64,000 nucleotides of DNA from CAYXEN01 sp964464035 (GTDB lineage Bacteria; Krumholzibacteriota; Krumholzibacteriia; WVZY01): contig CAYXEN010000003.1 in assembly GCA_964464035.1 (NCBI GenBank), forward strand, positions 1 through 64,000, read 5' to 3'. Below are positions 52,421 through 62,043 of the stretch, in pieces (positions within the stretch are counted from its first letter, which is position 1; every line of letters starts with the position of its first letter). Made by a program: the position numbers and the translations under genes. Under the pieces are notes generated by a model, which was not told the origin of the DNA, searched no databases, and worked only from the letters and a program-made list of their open reading frames with translations.

Positions 52421-53515
52421 ATGAATGCGACGGCGACCAATATGAGAACGCAAATCATGGCCGGGCTGGTATCTCCGGTCTTGAGCCGCATGGTGCGAAG
52501 CGGGGCCTTTTCGCTGCCCAAGGACATCGGCAACGATTCGAGGGTTCTGGTCGTCGATTCGGGTGATTTGACCGAGCTTCTGTTCTTCTATCCGGTCGTC
52601 AGCTACCTGAAGAATCTCTTCCCCCGCATGCGCATCACGTTCCTCGTTCGGGAGGGAAACAGCGAACTGGTCAGAGGGATGGGGCAGGTCAGCGAGATGA
52701 TAAGTTACGAACCGGCCCATTTCTCCCTGTCCTCGACGACATACTTTTCATTGCTGAAGAGGATAAGACGCAAGGACTTCAGCATCGTTTTCATGCTGGG
52801 CAAGCGGTTCAATTTCGCGCGTTCGCTCCTGGCGCTCCTGAGCGGCGCCGGGATCCGCGTGGGGTTCTCCCAGGAGTTCACTTTCCCCTATATCAACTTG
52901 GAGCTTCGTTCATCGAGCGGCTCGGGGTACGAAGGGGATAGGGCCGCCAAGTACCTGGGCGGCATCGGCTACCACGTCTTCGGTTCTCTTCCCAGGTGGA
53001 GGCTCCCGGATCAGGACGTCAAGTGGGCGCGGCAGATGATCCATTTCCGCAAGCCGGAGAAGGACAAGATGCTCCTCGCCGTGGACCCGGGCAAAGGCAA
53101 GGGCGACCACAGGCTGGTGGATGAATCGTTCGCGTTTCTCATCAACAATTTCGTGGTGAAGTATCCCGCGAAGGTCATGCTTCTCACCCACAACCTCGAC
53201 GGGAAAGGCCTGGAGCGGTTCCGCTCGCATTTGAAATGCGATCTGCTGGACTTGGAACCCAAGAATCTCAAAGAAGGGCTTGCACTTCTGTCCTGTGCTG
53301 ATTTACTTTTATCGGGCAATACGGACTTTTTCCATTTCGGCGTTCAGATGGGCATTCCGACGGTCGGGCTATTCACGAGATACGATACATCCAACTGGAT
53401 ACCGAAGGGCACACCATGGGTTCAAATCCTTCAGGGCGTAAAAGGACAGCAGCTTTCACTGGACGAGTTCTTCTCGAAGATAGATACCCTCCTGCATCTG
53501 GTTCAGCAGAAGTAA
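52421..53515 (+). CDS. GT9-like glycosyltransferase, divergent
   Basis: A 364-residue protein of the heptosyltransferase superfamily. The fold features are VLVVDSGDLTELLFFYPVVSYLKNLFP at about 40-66, LLAVDPGKGKGDHRLVDESFAFL and LLSGNTDFFHFGVQMGIPTVGLF near the C-terminus. It lacks the Cys-rich CSPC tail of the three other GT9 proteins in this window, ending QQLSLDEFFSKIDTLL instead. ATG 52421 has no good ribosome site. It starts the LPS island and abuts msbA. The acceptor is unknown. Confidence 0.75.
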   Translation: MNATATNMRTQIMAGLVSPVLSRMVRSGAFSLPKDIGNDSRVLVVDSGDLTELLFFYPVVSYLKNLFPRMRITFLVREGNSELVRGMGQVSEMISYEPAHFSLSSTTYFSLLKRIRRKDFSIVFMLGKRFNFARSLLALLSGAGIRVGFSQEFTFPYINLELRSSSGSGYEGDRAAKYLGGIGYHVFGSLPRWRLPDQDVKWARQMIHFRKPEKDKMLLAVDPGKGKGDHRLVDESFAFLINNFVVKYPAKVMLLTHNLDGKGLERFRSHLKCDLLDLEPKNLKEGLALLSCADLLLSGNTDFFHFGVQMGIPTVGLFTRYDTSNWIPKGTPWVQILQGVKGQQLSLDEFFSKIDTLLHLVQQK

Positions 53516-53534
53516 TCCGGATCAAACCCCTTGA

Positions 53535-55403
53535 ATGGAAATGAAGACTTACCTGCGCCTCCTGGGCTACATACTGCCGTACTGGAAAAGAGTAATTCTG
53601 CTCTTCGTCACGATCACGATCTTCGCCTCTCTGAGCGGTGTATCCCTCACGTTGATACCGCCGTTTCTGAAGATAATCATCTACGGCGACCGGGTGGAGG
53701 AGACGAGCGCGCGTATCGCTCCGGAGGCGGCGGGTGGTGCGCAGGGCATCCCGCTGCCGGCAAAAATCGAGAATCTGAAGAAAGGCGCCGTCGAGAGGTT
53801 CCAATCCTTCATGTACAAGGGAGATGCCGCCGCGAGGTTGTACAGGTTCTGCCTCATTCTCGTCGGCCTGTTCTTTCTCAAGAATCTCGTCGGTTACCTC
53901 CAGACTTACCTGACCGTGTACCTGGAACAGAAAGTCCTCTACCACATCAGGAACAAGGTCTACTCGCACGTCCAGAACCTGCCCTTGTCCTTCTTCACGA
54001 GGGAAAAAACCGGATTCATCATATCGAGGATAACGAACGACGTGACCATGCTTCGCGGGGCCGTCGTCGGCGTGCCGGCGAGCCTGGTACGAAACCTTCT
54101 CATGACCATGATCGCCCTTTTCATAGTCCTGATGGTGAGCTGGAAGCTTTCGTTGCTCACCATGATCGTTCTCCCGGTAAACATCCTGCTGATCAACATG
54201 ATCGGGAAAAAGCTCAAGAGAAGGAGTTTCCGCGCCCAGGAGGGGATGGCCGAGATGACATCGGCCCTGGAAGAATCGATCTCGGGCATCAGGGTGGTCA
54301 AGGCTTTCAACATGGGTGAGTTCGAGAAGAAGCGCTTCGAAAAATTCAACTTCAAATACTACAGGCAATATCTCAGGATGAAGGCCCTCGGCGCCCTGTC
54401 GTCTCCGACTTCGGAGTTGCTCGGCACGATGAGCGTGGTGGCGATCCTCTGGTACAGCGGCAAGCTGGTGCTCCAGGGCGCTCTCGCCCCCGAGAACCTC
54501 GTGCTCTTCATCGGGGCGATGCTATGGGTGGTGACACCGGTCAAGGAGCTGAGCAAGCTGAACAACGTGATCCAGGAGAGTATTGCTTCGGCCAATCGGG
54601 TGTTTTATCTCTTCGACTGGCCCGAGGAGCCGATCGAACGAACTCCGCATCTCAAGAAGGCCGCCTTCACCCGGTCCATAGAATTCGAACACGTCTTCTT
54701 CAGCTACGACGACGACAAGGAAGTGCTCAAGGATATTAGCTTCGAGGTCCATCCCGGCGAGATCGTGGCCATCGTCGGACCGAGCGGCGTGGGCAAGACG
54801 ACACTCGTGGATCTCATTCCACGCTTCTACGTGCCGACTTCCGGCCGGATACTCTTCGACGGAGTCGACATCCAGGAACTGGATCTTCATTCCCTGAGGG
54901 AGATGATGGGAATCGTCACCCAGGATACGATCCTCTTCAACGATACGGTGCGAAACAACATCGCCTACGGGCTCGAGGACATATCCACGGATAGGATCAT
55001 GGCCGCGGCGAAAGCGGCGAACGCGCACCGCTTCATCGAGGAGCTGCCCGACGGCTACGAGACGTTGATCGGTGAAAGAGGAACGGCCCTCTCCGGCGGC
55101 CAGCGCCAGAGGCTTGCTATCGCGCGGGCGATCCTCAAGGATCCGAAGATACTCATCCTCGACGAAGCGACGAGCGCGCTCGACACCGAGAGCGAGCTTC
55201 TCGTCCAGGAAGCGATCGACCGATTGCTCGAAGGCCGCACCACTTTCGTGATCGCGCACCGGCTCTCCACCATACAGAACGCCGACCGCATACTCGTACT
55301 CGAAGACGGAAAGCTCATCGAGAGCGGCACCCATGAAGAACTCATGCATCTCGACGGAACGTACCGGAGGTTGTTCGAGTTGCAGTTCGGCCTCGTTTCT
55401 TGA
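53535..55403 (+). CDS. msbA: ABC exporter, MsbA-like (lipid A flippase)
   Basis: A 622-residue half transporter with an N-terminal membrane domain of six segments (about 1-340; ILPYWKRVILLFVTITIFA) and a C-terminal nucleotide-binding domain: Walker A IVGPSGVGKTTLVDLIPRFY, signature LSGGQRQRLAIARA and Walker B ILILDEATSALDTESE, then H-loop VIAHRLST. It lies inside the LPS-core island, which supports the MsbA (lipid A-core flipping) role over a drug exporter, though family members are similar. Confidence 0.87.
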   Translation: MEMKTYLRLLGYILPYWKRVILLFVTITIFASLSGVSLTLIPPFLKIIIYGDRVEETSARIAPEAAGGAQGIPLPAKIENLKKGAVERFQSFMYKGDAAARLYRFCLILVGLFFLKNLVGYLQTYLTVYLEQKVLYHIRNKVYSHVQNLPLSFFTREKTGFIISRITNDVTMLRGAVVGVPASLVRNLLMTMIALFIVLMVSWKLSLLTMIVLPVNILLINMIGKKLKRRSFRAQEGMAEMTSALEESISGIRVVKAFNMGEFEKKRFEKFNFKYYRQYLRMKALGALSSPTSELLGTMSVVAILWYSGKLVLQGALAPENLVLFIGAMLWVVTPVKELSKLNNVIQESIASANRVFYLFDWPEEPIERTPHLKKAAFTRSIEFEHVFFSYDDDKEVLKDISFEVHPGEIVAIVGPSGVGKTTLVDLIPRFYVPTSGRILFDGVDIQELDLHSLREMMGIVTQDTILFNDTVRNNIAYGLEDISTDRIMAAAKAANAHRFIEELPDGYETLIGERGTALSGGQRQRLAIARAILKDPKILILDEATSALDTESELLVQEAIDRLLEGRTTFVIAHRLSTIQNADRILVLEDGKLIESGTHEELMHLDGTYRRLFELQFGLVS

Positions 55404-55416
55404 GGGAACCCGGAAG

Positions 55417-56463
55417 ATGAAAAGAGTCATCCTCGTTGCTCCCAACTGGCTCGGAGACGCAGTGATGAGTCTGCCGCTCGTCGGCATGCTTGCACGCGTC
55501 CGGGGCCTTCTCGTGACCGTGATCGCCGGCGGGTATGTCGGCAGGGTATACGCGGGAATACCCGAAGTGCCCGACTTGTGCCTCATCCCGAGATCTCGCC
55601 GCTTGAGCTACATGCTCAGCTGCGCCCGCACGGTCCGCGCCCTCACGCCCGAGGCCGCGCTCATCCTGCCTCCTTCTTTTTCCAGCGCTCTCGCCGTGTT
55701 CATGTCGCTGGTCCCTCTGAGAGTGGGATACAGGAGCGACGGGAGGAGCTTGTTGCTCTCCTCCGCCCTCGATCCCGGGGATCCACTCCGTGAACATCTC
55801 AGTCGAAGTTACCTGCGGCTGGGGAAGGAATTGCTGTCCAGGCTGAGCTTCCCGGTGCCTTCCGAATTTTCCGTGCCGGCGCCGGAGACTTTCCCCGACG
55901 AGGTGGAGGCCGCCGGACGCCTCCTCGAGAGCGTCGGCGCCCCGAGAGAGGGAAACATCGTGGTCGCCCCCGGCGCCGCCTACGGAGGAGCAAAATCTTG
56001 GCCGTTGGACCGGTTCAGGGAACTCTGCCGTATCGTTTCCCGTGATCGTCCCGTGGTGCTCGTGGGCGGCGGGCGGGACATCGGGGCGTGCAGGCGGATA
56101 GCATCGGGCATAGAAGGAGTATTCGATCTCTCGGGCCGGACCACGCTGGGCGAGCTCTTCGCCGTTCTAGGGGCGTCCAGCCTCGTGGTCGCGAACGACA
56201 GCGGGGTCGGCCATGCTGCCGCCTCGCTCGGGGTTCCGGTGATAGTGGTCTTCGGTTCGACGTCGCCGGCATGGACGGCTCCCTTGGGTGACGATGTGAG
56301 CGTGATCCACAAGCCGGTATCGTGTTCCCCCTGTTTCCTGCGCAAGTGCCCAAGGAATCTGGAGTGTTTCACTTCCATTTCGCCGGAGGAAGTGGCTGGG
56401 GAGGTGGATTCATCGTTGAAAAAGAGGCGCGATGATGTTTACAAACCCCGCCCTGCCCGCTAG
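55417..56463 (+). CDS. waaF: ADP-heptose:LPS heptosyltransferase II
   Basis: A 348-residue GT9 enzyme. ATG 55417 follows GGAAG and gives the classic start MKRVILVAPNWLGDAVMSLP. Other motifs are VVAPGAAYGGAKSWPLDRF (about 172-190) and LVVANDSGVGHAAASLGVPVIVVFGSTSPAWTAP (about 262-295). The C-terminal CSPCFLRKCPRNLECFTSISPEEV is the usual Cys-rich end. It adds the second heptose to the inner core. The hldE1 gene follows. Confidence 0.9.
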   Translation: MKRVILVAPNWLGDAVMSLPLVGMLARVRGLLVTVIAGGYVGRVYAGIPEVPDLCLIPRSRRLSYMLSCARTVRALTPEAALILPPSFSSALAVFMSLVPLRVGYRSDGRSLLLSSALDPGDPLREHLSRSYLRLGKELLSRLSFPVPSEFSVPAPETFPDEVEAAGRLLESVGAPREGNIVVAPGAAYGGAKSWPLDRFRELCRIVSRDRPVVLVGGGRDIGACRRIASGIEGVFDLSGRTTLGELFAVLGASSLVVANDSGVGHAAASLGVPVIVVFGSTSPAWTAPLGDDVSVIHKPVSCSPCFLRKCPRNLECFTSISPEEVAGEVDSSLKKRRDDVYKPRPAR

Positions 56464-56483
56464 AATCCCCCTGATCGATCGCC

Positions 56484-57482
56484 ATGAATGAAAAAAGGTG
56501 CAGAGAACTACTCGAAGCGTTCAAGCGCGTGTCCGTCACGGTGCTGGGCGATTTCATACTCGACGAATACCTGATGGGGGATACGGGGCGGGTGTCGAGA
56601 GAAGCTCCCGTCGTGGTGGTCAACTACCGCCGGAGTCGATATCACCCGGGTGGCGCCGCCAATGCGGCCCGGAACGCCGCTTCACTGGGAGCGGGCGTGG
56701 AGGCCGTAGGCGTCGTCGGTCGTGACCGCGAGGGTGAGCGGCTCCGCGGGATGCTCATGGGACTCGGCGTGGGCGATTCGGGCCTGCTCGCCTGCGGGGA
56801 TATCTGCACGGCTCTCAAGATGCGGGTCATGGCCGGTGATCTGCATGCGCAGAAACAGCAAGTGGCGCGCATCGACAAGTCGTATGAACTTCCCGGAGGG
56901 CACGCGGTTTTCCGCGACCTCGCGGACCGCCTCGAAGCCGCCGTTTCGCGAAGCGACGCGGTACTGATATCGGATTACGGCATGGGCGTGGTTCCCGGTG
57001 AGCTCGGCCGTCTCGCGCAGGAGGCGGCGAGAACCAAGGGGATCCCCCTGGTCGTGGACAGCCGCTTTCATCTCCTCGCCTACGACGGAGCAACGGTCGC
57101 GACCCCGAACGAGGTGGAAGCCCTGGAGGCTCTCGAGTTGAAGAGGGGAAGTGATGTGGAAATCGAATCCGTTGCAAGGACGATCATCGAACGAACCCGT
57201 ATGGAATCCATCATAATAACCCGCGGCAATCTGGGAATGTTCGTGCTGGCGCCCGACGGCGAGAAGTCTCTCGGCGTGATCGGTTCGGACGAAGCTACTG
57301 ACGTGACCGGCGCGGGAGATACCGTCGCGGCGACCGTCGCTCTGACGTTGGCCGCGGGGGGATCGGTGTTCGAAGCCGCGGAGATGGCTACCATGGCCGC
57401 TTCGGTGGTGGTCATGAAGAGGGGAACGGCTGCGGCGTCACCGGAAGAGATCGCGGAGGTATCCACGGCCGTCGGCAAATGA
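56484..57482 (+). CDS. hldE1: D-glycero-beta-D-manno-heptose-7-phosphate kinase
   Basis: A 332-residue PfkB-type kinase that makes heptose-1,7-bisphosphate (the first half of HldE/RfaE). The motifs are VTVLGDFILDEYLMGDTGRVSREAPVVV (about 17-44), YHPGGAANAARNAASLGAGVEAVGVVG and the late EATDVTGAGDTVAATVAL with the catalytic aspartate. The transferase half is encoded by the separate next gene. The stop overlaps an ATG, but the transferase starts at 57508. Confidence 0.93.
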   Translation: MNEKRCRELLEAFKRVSVTVLGDFILDEYLMGDTGRVSREAPVVVVNYRRSRYHPGGAANAARNAASLGAGVEAVGVVGRDREGERLRGMLMGLGVGDSGLLACGDICTALKMRVMAGDLHAQKQQVARIDKSYELPGGHAVFRDLADRLEAAVSRSDAVLISDYGMGVVPGELGRLAQEAARTKGIPLVVDSRFHLLAYDGATVATPNEVEALEALELKRGSDVEIESVARTIIERTRMESIIITRGNLGMFVLAPDGEKSLGVIGSDEATDVTGAGDTVAATVALTLAAGGSVFEAAEMATMAASVVVMKRGTAAASPEEIAEVSTAVGK

Positions 57483-57507
57483 ACGAAGTTTCATCGGAGC
57501 GTGGGCG

Positions 57508-58011
57508 ATGCGGGCAACCAGTGCCCCCGTTTTCTATTCGATCGGGGAGATCAGGAATCACTTGGCGTCCATCGAGGCGGGCAGGGTGGTGTTGGCGAAC
57601 GGATGTTTCGATCTCCTTCATGTCGGGCATGTGCGCTATCTCCGGGGCGCCGCAGACCTGGGCGATTTCCTCGTGGTCGCCGTGAACGACGACGGGAGCA
57701 CGAGGAGAATCAAGGGCCCGGGGAGGCCCATAATGAATCACGATGACAGGGCCGCGCTTCTATCCGCCCTCGGAATGGTGGACGCGGTTCTCATCTTCGA
57801 CACGGACACCGTGGCTCCCGTCCTCGAAGCGCTGAGACCCTGGTGCCACGCGAAGGGGACCGATTACACGGTCGATACCGTTCCGGAGATAGAAACCTCA
57901 CGCCGCCTGGGGATAAGATGCGAGATAGTGGGCGATCCCAAGAGGCATTCCACCCGTGAACTGGCCGAGGGGATCGGGAGGCGGCGGCGAAGCCGAGAAG
58001 ATGGCTCCTAG
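57508..58011 (+). CDS. hldE2: D-glycero-beta-D-manno-heptose 1-phosphate adenylyltransferase
   Basis: A 167-residue nucleotidyltransferase (second half of HldE/RfaE). It has the HxGH-type VVLANGCFDLLHVGHVRYLRGAAD (about 27-50), then AVNDDGSTRRIKGPGRPI and DRAALLSALGMVDAVLIFDTDT. With the kinase upstream, it provides two steps of ADP-heptose synthesis; gmhA, gmhB and hldD are not in the window. It overlaps the next GT9 gene by 11 bases. Confidence 0.92.
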   Translation: MRATSAPVFYSIGEIRNHLASIEAGRVVLANGCFDLLHVGHVRYLRGAADLGDFLVVAVNDDGSTRRIKGPGRPIMNHDDRAALLSALGMVDAVLIFDTDTVAPVLEALRPWCHAKGTDYTVDTVPEIETSRRLGIRCEIVGDPKRHSTRELAEGIGRRRRSREDGS

Positions 58012-59086
58012 AGAGGACAGCATAATCGCCGGGCTGGAGGCGGGGGGCAACATTCTCGTCTCCCGGTTGAAATATCTGGGCGACGTGATCTTGACCCTTC
58101 CCCTGGTGGCGGCGCTTCGCGAAAGGTTCCCGACGGCAAGCATCGATTATCTCTGCAAGCGTGATGCGGCTGCGATCCTGGAGGGTGACGACGCTTTTGG
58201 CAGGGTGTTCGCCCTCGACGACGGTCCGGGCGGGACCGTTTCCCTCGTCAGGCGCCTCCGTCGGCGCCGCTACCTGCTGGCCGTCGACCTTCTCGCAAAC
58301 CCGAGAAGCGCGTTGCTGACTTTTCTCTCCGGAGCGCGGATGCGCATAGGGGGGGCCCGGCGAGTACGAAAGCGCCTCTATACCCATGCCGTATCGGTCC
58401 CGGCCTCGATCCGCTCCGCCGTCGACTTCCATTTGTATCACCTGAGACCCCTGGGCATCGATGCTCCCGCGCGCAGGCCCGAGCTCGGCATAACTGCGAA
58501 TGAAACCGCCGATGCCAGGCGCAACCTCGAAGCCATCGGGGTCGTCCCCGACGTCGATCGCGTCGTCGCCGTTCATCCGGGCGGCAAGTGGGAGGTCAAG
58601 CGCTGGCCGCTCGAGTCTTTCGCCGCCTTGGCCGCCGGGATCGTCCGCAGGCTGGGTGCGAGGATTCTCGTCGTTCACGGTCCGGGGGAAAAAGAGTTGG
58701 GGGCGGAATTGGTCCGGATGCTCGGCGGCGGGGCGACCCTTCTTCCTCTCACGCCGCTTCGCAGGTTGGCCGCGATCTTGAAAGAGATGAGCTGCGTAGT
58801 CGTGGGGGACGGCGGGATCATGCACGTCTCAGTCGCCGTGGGCACTCCGACCGTGGGGATATTCGGCAGCAGTGAGCCGGACATATGGTTTCCCTACGGG
58901 CAATACGGGCCGTTCGTTCCGGTCTTTCATCCGATCGAATGTCGGCCCTGTCACCTGCACGAATGCGATCACCTCAGTTGCCTGCGCGGTCTCGAGCCGG
59001 AAAAGGTGTTGGAGAAAGTGATCGAAGTGTTTGCAAACGGCCCGCGGACGCGCACGGCGGAGAGCGGAACCCGGGAAACGGAGTGA
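58001..59086 (+). CDS. GT9 heptosyltransferase-family protein
   Basis: A 361-residue protein from ATG 58001. It begins with ILVSRLKYLGDVILTLPLVAALRERFPTASIDYL (about 18-51) and has VAVHPGGKWEVKRWPLESFAAL and VVGDGGIMHVSVAVGTPTVGIFGSSEPDIWFPYG. The Cys-rich CRPCHLHECDHLSCLRGLEPEKV ends the protein. It likely transfers heptose or a related sugar to the core; the position cannot be set from sequence. Confidence 0.87.
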   Translation: MAPREDSIIAGLEAGGNILVSRLKYLGDVILTLPLVAALRERFPTASIDYLCKRDAAAILEGDDAFGRVFALDDGPGGTVSLVRRLRRRRYLLAVDLLANPRSALLTFLSGARMRIGGARRVRKRLYTHAVSVPASIRSAVDFHLYHLRPLGIDAPARRPELGITANETADARRNLEAIGVVPDVDRVVAVHPGGKWEVKRWPLESFAALAAGIVRRLGARILVVHGPGEKELGAELVRMLGGGATLLPLTPLRRLAAILKEMSCVVVGDGGIMHVSVAVGTPTVGIFGSSEPDIWFPYGQYGPFVPVFHPIECRPCHLHECDHLSCLRGLEPEKVLEKVIEVFANGPRTRTAESGTRETE

Positions 59087-59087
59087 A

Positions 59088-60143
59088 ATGCAAGAGTCGA
59101 TACTTGCGATAAGATTGCGGAGACTGGGGGACGTCCTGGCCGCCCGGCCCGCCCTCGTCTCGCTCAAGAGGGGATATCCCGGCCGCAAGCTGATATTCAT
59201 GATCGACGGGTGTTACCATGAACTGCTCCGCGGTGACTGCGCGATAGATGAATTGATCGCTCCGCCGCCTCGTTTGAGAAGTGTTCACGACCTTGCCGCA
59301 TTCGCCGCTTACGTCGACGGACTCCGCCGCAAGGGAATCGGGATCGCCGTGGATTTCCATTCGAACCCGAGGAGCGCCGTCATATCCTACCTGTCGGGGG
59401 CCGCCCGGAGGATCGGATACGACGTCCGCATAAGGAAAGTCTTCTACACGGAGGTCGAACCGCGCTCGCGCTACCGTCGCGGAAGACGCCTGGCATGCAA
59501 TTCGTCGGAGTCGGCGGTAGATCTCGCGGTGAGAGCCGGCGGGGTTCCGGTCGAAGGCCCCCCGCCGCTTCTCGAAGTCGATCCCGCAAGCGCGACCCGG
59601 ATGCGCGCGGTGCTTCGCGAGATCGGCGCGGGGGAGGACGCGATCGGGATCAACCCCGGCGACCCCTATCCGGCCAAGGCCTGGCCCGAAGACTACTTCG
59701 TGGAAATCGCTCGGCGCCTTGCCTCGTCGGGGCGAGCGGTAGTGGTGATGTGGGGGCCGGGGGAAGAGGAGCGTGCGGAGAGAATAAAGGAACGGGCGGG
59801 CGAGGGAGTATTTCTCTCTCCGCCTCTCGGGCTGGCCGAACTCCCGGGCTTCCTCAGCAACCTGTCCCTTCTCGTGACGATCGACTCGGGCCTCAAACAT
59901 CTCGCCGTGGCGGTGGGGCTCAGGACGCTCACTGTTTTCGGGCCGACAAGCCCGGACGAATGGCACGTAGGGAGGAATCACGACCGGATTCTCAGCCTTC
60001 ATCTTTCGTGTTCCCCCTGCCGCCTGCTCGCCTGCCCGTTCGGTTCACCATGCATGGCTGGGATCACCCCCGCCTCGGTGATGGAGCAGGTGGAGGACAT
60101 GCTCGGCGGGCGGGAGGCGCCGGTCACTCATCATGGATCTTAG
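59088..60143 (+). CDS. GT9 heptosyltransferase-family protein
   Basis: A 351-residue GT9 protein, starting at ATG 59088 (the preceding GAGTG is a weak site). It starts SILAIRLRRLGDVLAARPAL and has GINPGDPYPAKAWPEDYFVEIARRL (about 185-209), then LVTIDSGLKHLAVAVGLRTLTVFGPTSPDEWHVG. The C-terminus is CSPCRLLACPFGSPCMAGITPASV. It is the fourth GT9 gene in the island, so the core probably has several heptoses or related residues. It overlaps the GT2 gene by 11 bases. Confidence 0.87.
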   Translation: MQESILAIRLRRLGDVLAARPALVSLKRGYPGRKLIFMIDGCYHELLRGDCAIDELIAPPPRLRSVHDLAAFAAYVDGLRRKGIGIAVDFHSNPRSAVISYLSGAARRIGYDVRIRKVFYTEVEPRSRYRRGRRLACNSSESAVDLAVRAGGVPVEGPPPLLEVDPASATRMRAVLREIGAGEDAIGINPGDPYPAKAWPEDYFVEIARRLASSGRAVVVMWGPGEEERAERIKERAGEGVFLSPPLGLAELPGFLSNLSLLVTIDSGLKHLAVAVGLRTLTVFGPTSPDEWHVGRNHDRILSLHLSCSPCRLLACPFGSPCMAGITPASVMEQVEDMLGGREAPVTHHGS

Positions 60144-60897
60144 AAAAATCTCGGTGATAATCACGTCTTACAACGAAGAGGCGAACATAGCCGCCTGCCT
60201 CGATCGCCTGGGGGGGTTCGGCGAGATCATCCTGGTCGATTCCTTCAGCACGGACAGGACGGTGGAGATCGCGAGAAAGTACCCGGTGATAATATTCAAG
60301 CGGCCCTATCGCTGCGCGGCCGCGCAGAAGAATTGGGCGATGAAAATGACCCGAGGTGAATGGATTCTGATACTCGACGCGGACGAGCTCCTGAGCGGGG
60401 AGTTGAAGGAGGAGATCCGCGCATTGGATGAGGGCGTGCAGTGTGATGGATTCTGGATACGGAGGCGGAGCAGTTACATGGGCAGGGTCATAAAATATTG
60501 CGGCTGGCAGCGTGACAAGGTCCTGCGGCTCGTACGCAGGGGCAGCGGACTCTACGAGGAGAAAGAGGTCCACGAAGAAATCGTTCTCGATGGAAGGGAA
60601 GGAATACTGTCCGGCAGGATCATCCACAATCCGTACCGGGACCTGAAGCACCACCTCTCGAAGATGCGGGAGTACACGAAGCGCGGCGCGCTCGAATACA
60701 GGAGGAGGGGGGGGAGATTCGCCGTGCTCAACATGATCCTGCACCCGCCTTTCAGGTTTCTACGCATGTACGTCCTGCAGGGAGGGTTTCTCGATCGGCT
60801 GCCGGGGTTGATCCTGTGTCTGGTCTCCGCATACGGGGTATTCTTGAAATATGCCAAAGCAAGGGAGATGGCGGAGTGGAAGAGAAGAAAACAGTAG
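60133..60897 (+). CDS. GT2 glycosyltransferase, WaaE-like
   Basis: A 254-residue GT2 protein. Motifs are SVIITSYNEEANIAACLDRL (about 7-26), IILVDSFSTDRTVEIARKY and WILILDADELLSGEL, the DAD metal-binding motif, with C-terminal RVIKYCGWQRDKVLRLVRR. This resembles the family of inner-core glucosyltransferases that attach sugars to heptose (WaaE/KdtX). The end of the gene has a hydrophobic segment (LPGLILCLVSAYGVFLKYA). Overlaps the next gene by 22 bases. Confidence 0.86.
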   Translation: MDLRKISVIITSYNEEANIAACLDRLGGFGEIILVDSFSTDRTVEIARKYPVIIFKRPYRCAAAQKNWAMKMTRGEWILILDADELLSGELKEEIRALDEGVQCDGFWIRRRSSYMGRVIKYCGWQRDKVLRLVRRGSGLYEEKEVHEEIVLDGREGILSGRIIHNPYRDLKHHLSKMREYTKRGALEYRRRGGRFAVLNMILHPPFRFLRMYVLQGGFLDRLPGLILCLVSAYGVFLKYAKAREMAEWKRRKQ

Positions 60898-61988
60898 AGG
60901 GAGTATGCGTTTTCGGCGGGTTCGAAAGGACGTATTCCCGCGGCGAAGTCATATTGAAGGGACTTGAGAAACTCGGCGTTCCCATCAGCTTCTGCGACGC
61001 GCCGGTCGGCAGCAAGGTGTTCAAGAGGTATCCCATCCTCGCATGGAAATACTTTCGCATGAAAAAGGATTTCTCCCATATCCTGGTTCCACAGTTCGGA
61101 CACAAGGACGTCCCCCTCGCGTGGCTGCTGGGGCGCCTCACCGGCAAGAAGGTCGTGTTCGATCCGCTCGTCTCGAGGTACGAGACCAAGATCATGGATC
61201 GCGGCGATGCGGGGGAGAGGTCGTTCCAATCCTGGTACAACCGGAGGATAGACGTGCTCGCGATGAGGCTCCCCGACGTGCTGATAGCGGACACGAGGGA
61301 ACATGCCGACTACTACGTGTCTTCTTTTCTCGCGCCGGAGCGCAGAGTGCACGTGGTACCGGTGGGATGTGACGACGAGATCTTCGCCGGGTCAGGTGCG
61401 AGCGTCGAACGCGATGGACCCGCAAGAAAAGTGTTGTTCTTCGGCAGCTACCTGCCTTTGCACGGCACCATGACCATCGTCCGCGCGGCGGAATTGCTCA
61501 TCGAGCGGGGGGACGTGATCTTCGAACTCGTGGGGGACGGCCAGACGCGCCCCGAAACGGAGGCGTACGCGCGCGGGAGGAACCTTGCCAACGTGCGTTT
61601 CACAGGCAGGGTGCCGTACGACGAGCTTCCCCGGCTCATCGCCCGGGCCGATCTCTGCCTCGGCATCTTCGGGACCACCGGGAAAGCGATGCGCGTCGTC
61701 CCGAACAAGATCTACCAGTGCATGGCGATGGACAGGGCGGTGGTCACCGCCGACACTCCCGCCGTGAGAGAGATTTTCACCGACGGCCTGGACATAGCCC
61801 TGGTGCCGGCGGGGGATGCGCAAGGATTGGCGCATAAGATAGAGGAGCTTTTCGCCGAGCCGGGCCGCCTGCGCAGGATCGGTGAGAGGGCGGGAAAGTT
61901 CGTCCGCGATCGCTTCAATTGCAAGGCGGTCGCGGCGAGATTCGTCGAGGCATGCCTCGACGAGACGCGCGGTGTCTCAGGTCCATGA
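60876..61988 (+). CDS. GT4 family glycosyltransferase
   Basis: A 370-residue GT4 protein. I take GTG 60876, behind AGGGAG and in the WaaE-like gene's tail; it begins VEEKKTVEGVCVFGGFERTY. The fold features are ILVPQFGHKDVPLAWLLGRLTGKKVVFDPLVSRYETK (about 74-110), DVLIADTREHADYYV, VVPVGCDDEIF and RVVPNKIYQCMAMDRAVVTADTPAV. The acceptor is unknown, but the island context suggests LPS core or a surface glycan. Confidence 0.85.
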   Translation: MEEKKTVEGVCVFGGFERTYSRGEVILKGLEKLGVPISFCDAPVGSKVFKRYPILAWKYFRMKKDFSHILVPQFGHKDVPLAWLLGRLTGKKVVFDPLVSRYETKIMDRGDAGERSFQSWYNRRIDVLAMRLPDVLIADTREHADYYVSSFLAPERRVHVVPVGCDDEIFAGSGASVERDGPARKVLFFGSYLPLHGTMTIVRAAELLIERGDVIFELVGDGQTRPETEAYARGRNLANVRFTGRVPYDELPRLIARADLCLGIFGTTGKAMRVVPNKIYQCMAMDRAVVTADTPAVREIFTDGLDIALVPAGDAQGLAHKIEELFAEPGRLRRIGERAGKFVRDRFNCKAVAARFVEACLDETRGVSGP

Positions 61989-62043
61989 CGGGGAAGCCCC
62001 GCCTTCCGGCGGCGAGGCGGCTCGCCATGCAAGGAGAGAAGGA

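Noticed and set aside
53404..53425. tRNA T-arm-like sequence GGGTTCAAATCC
   Set aside because: It lies inside the GT9 coding sequence; no acceptor stem, anticodon arm or CCA partner could be found nearby.
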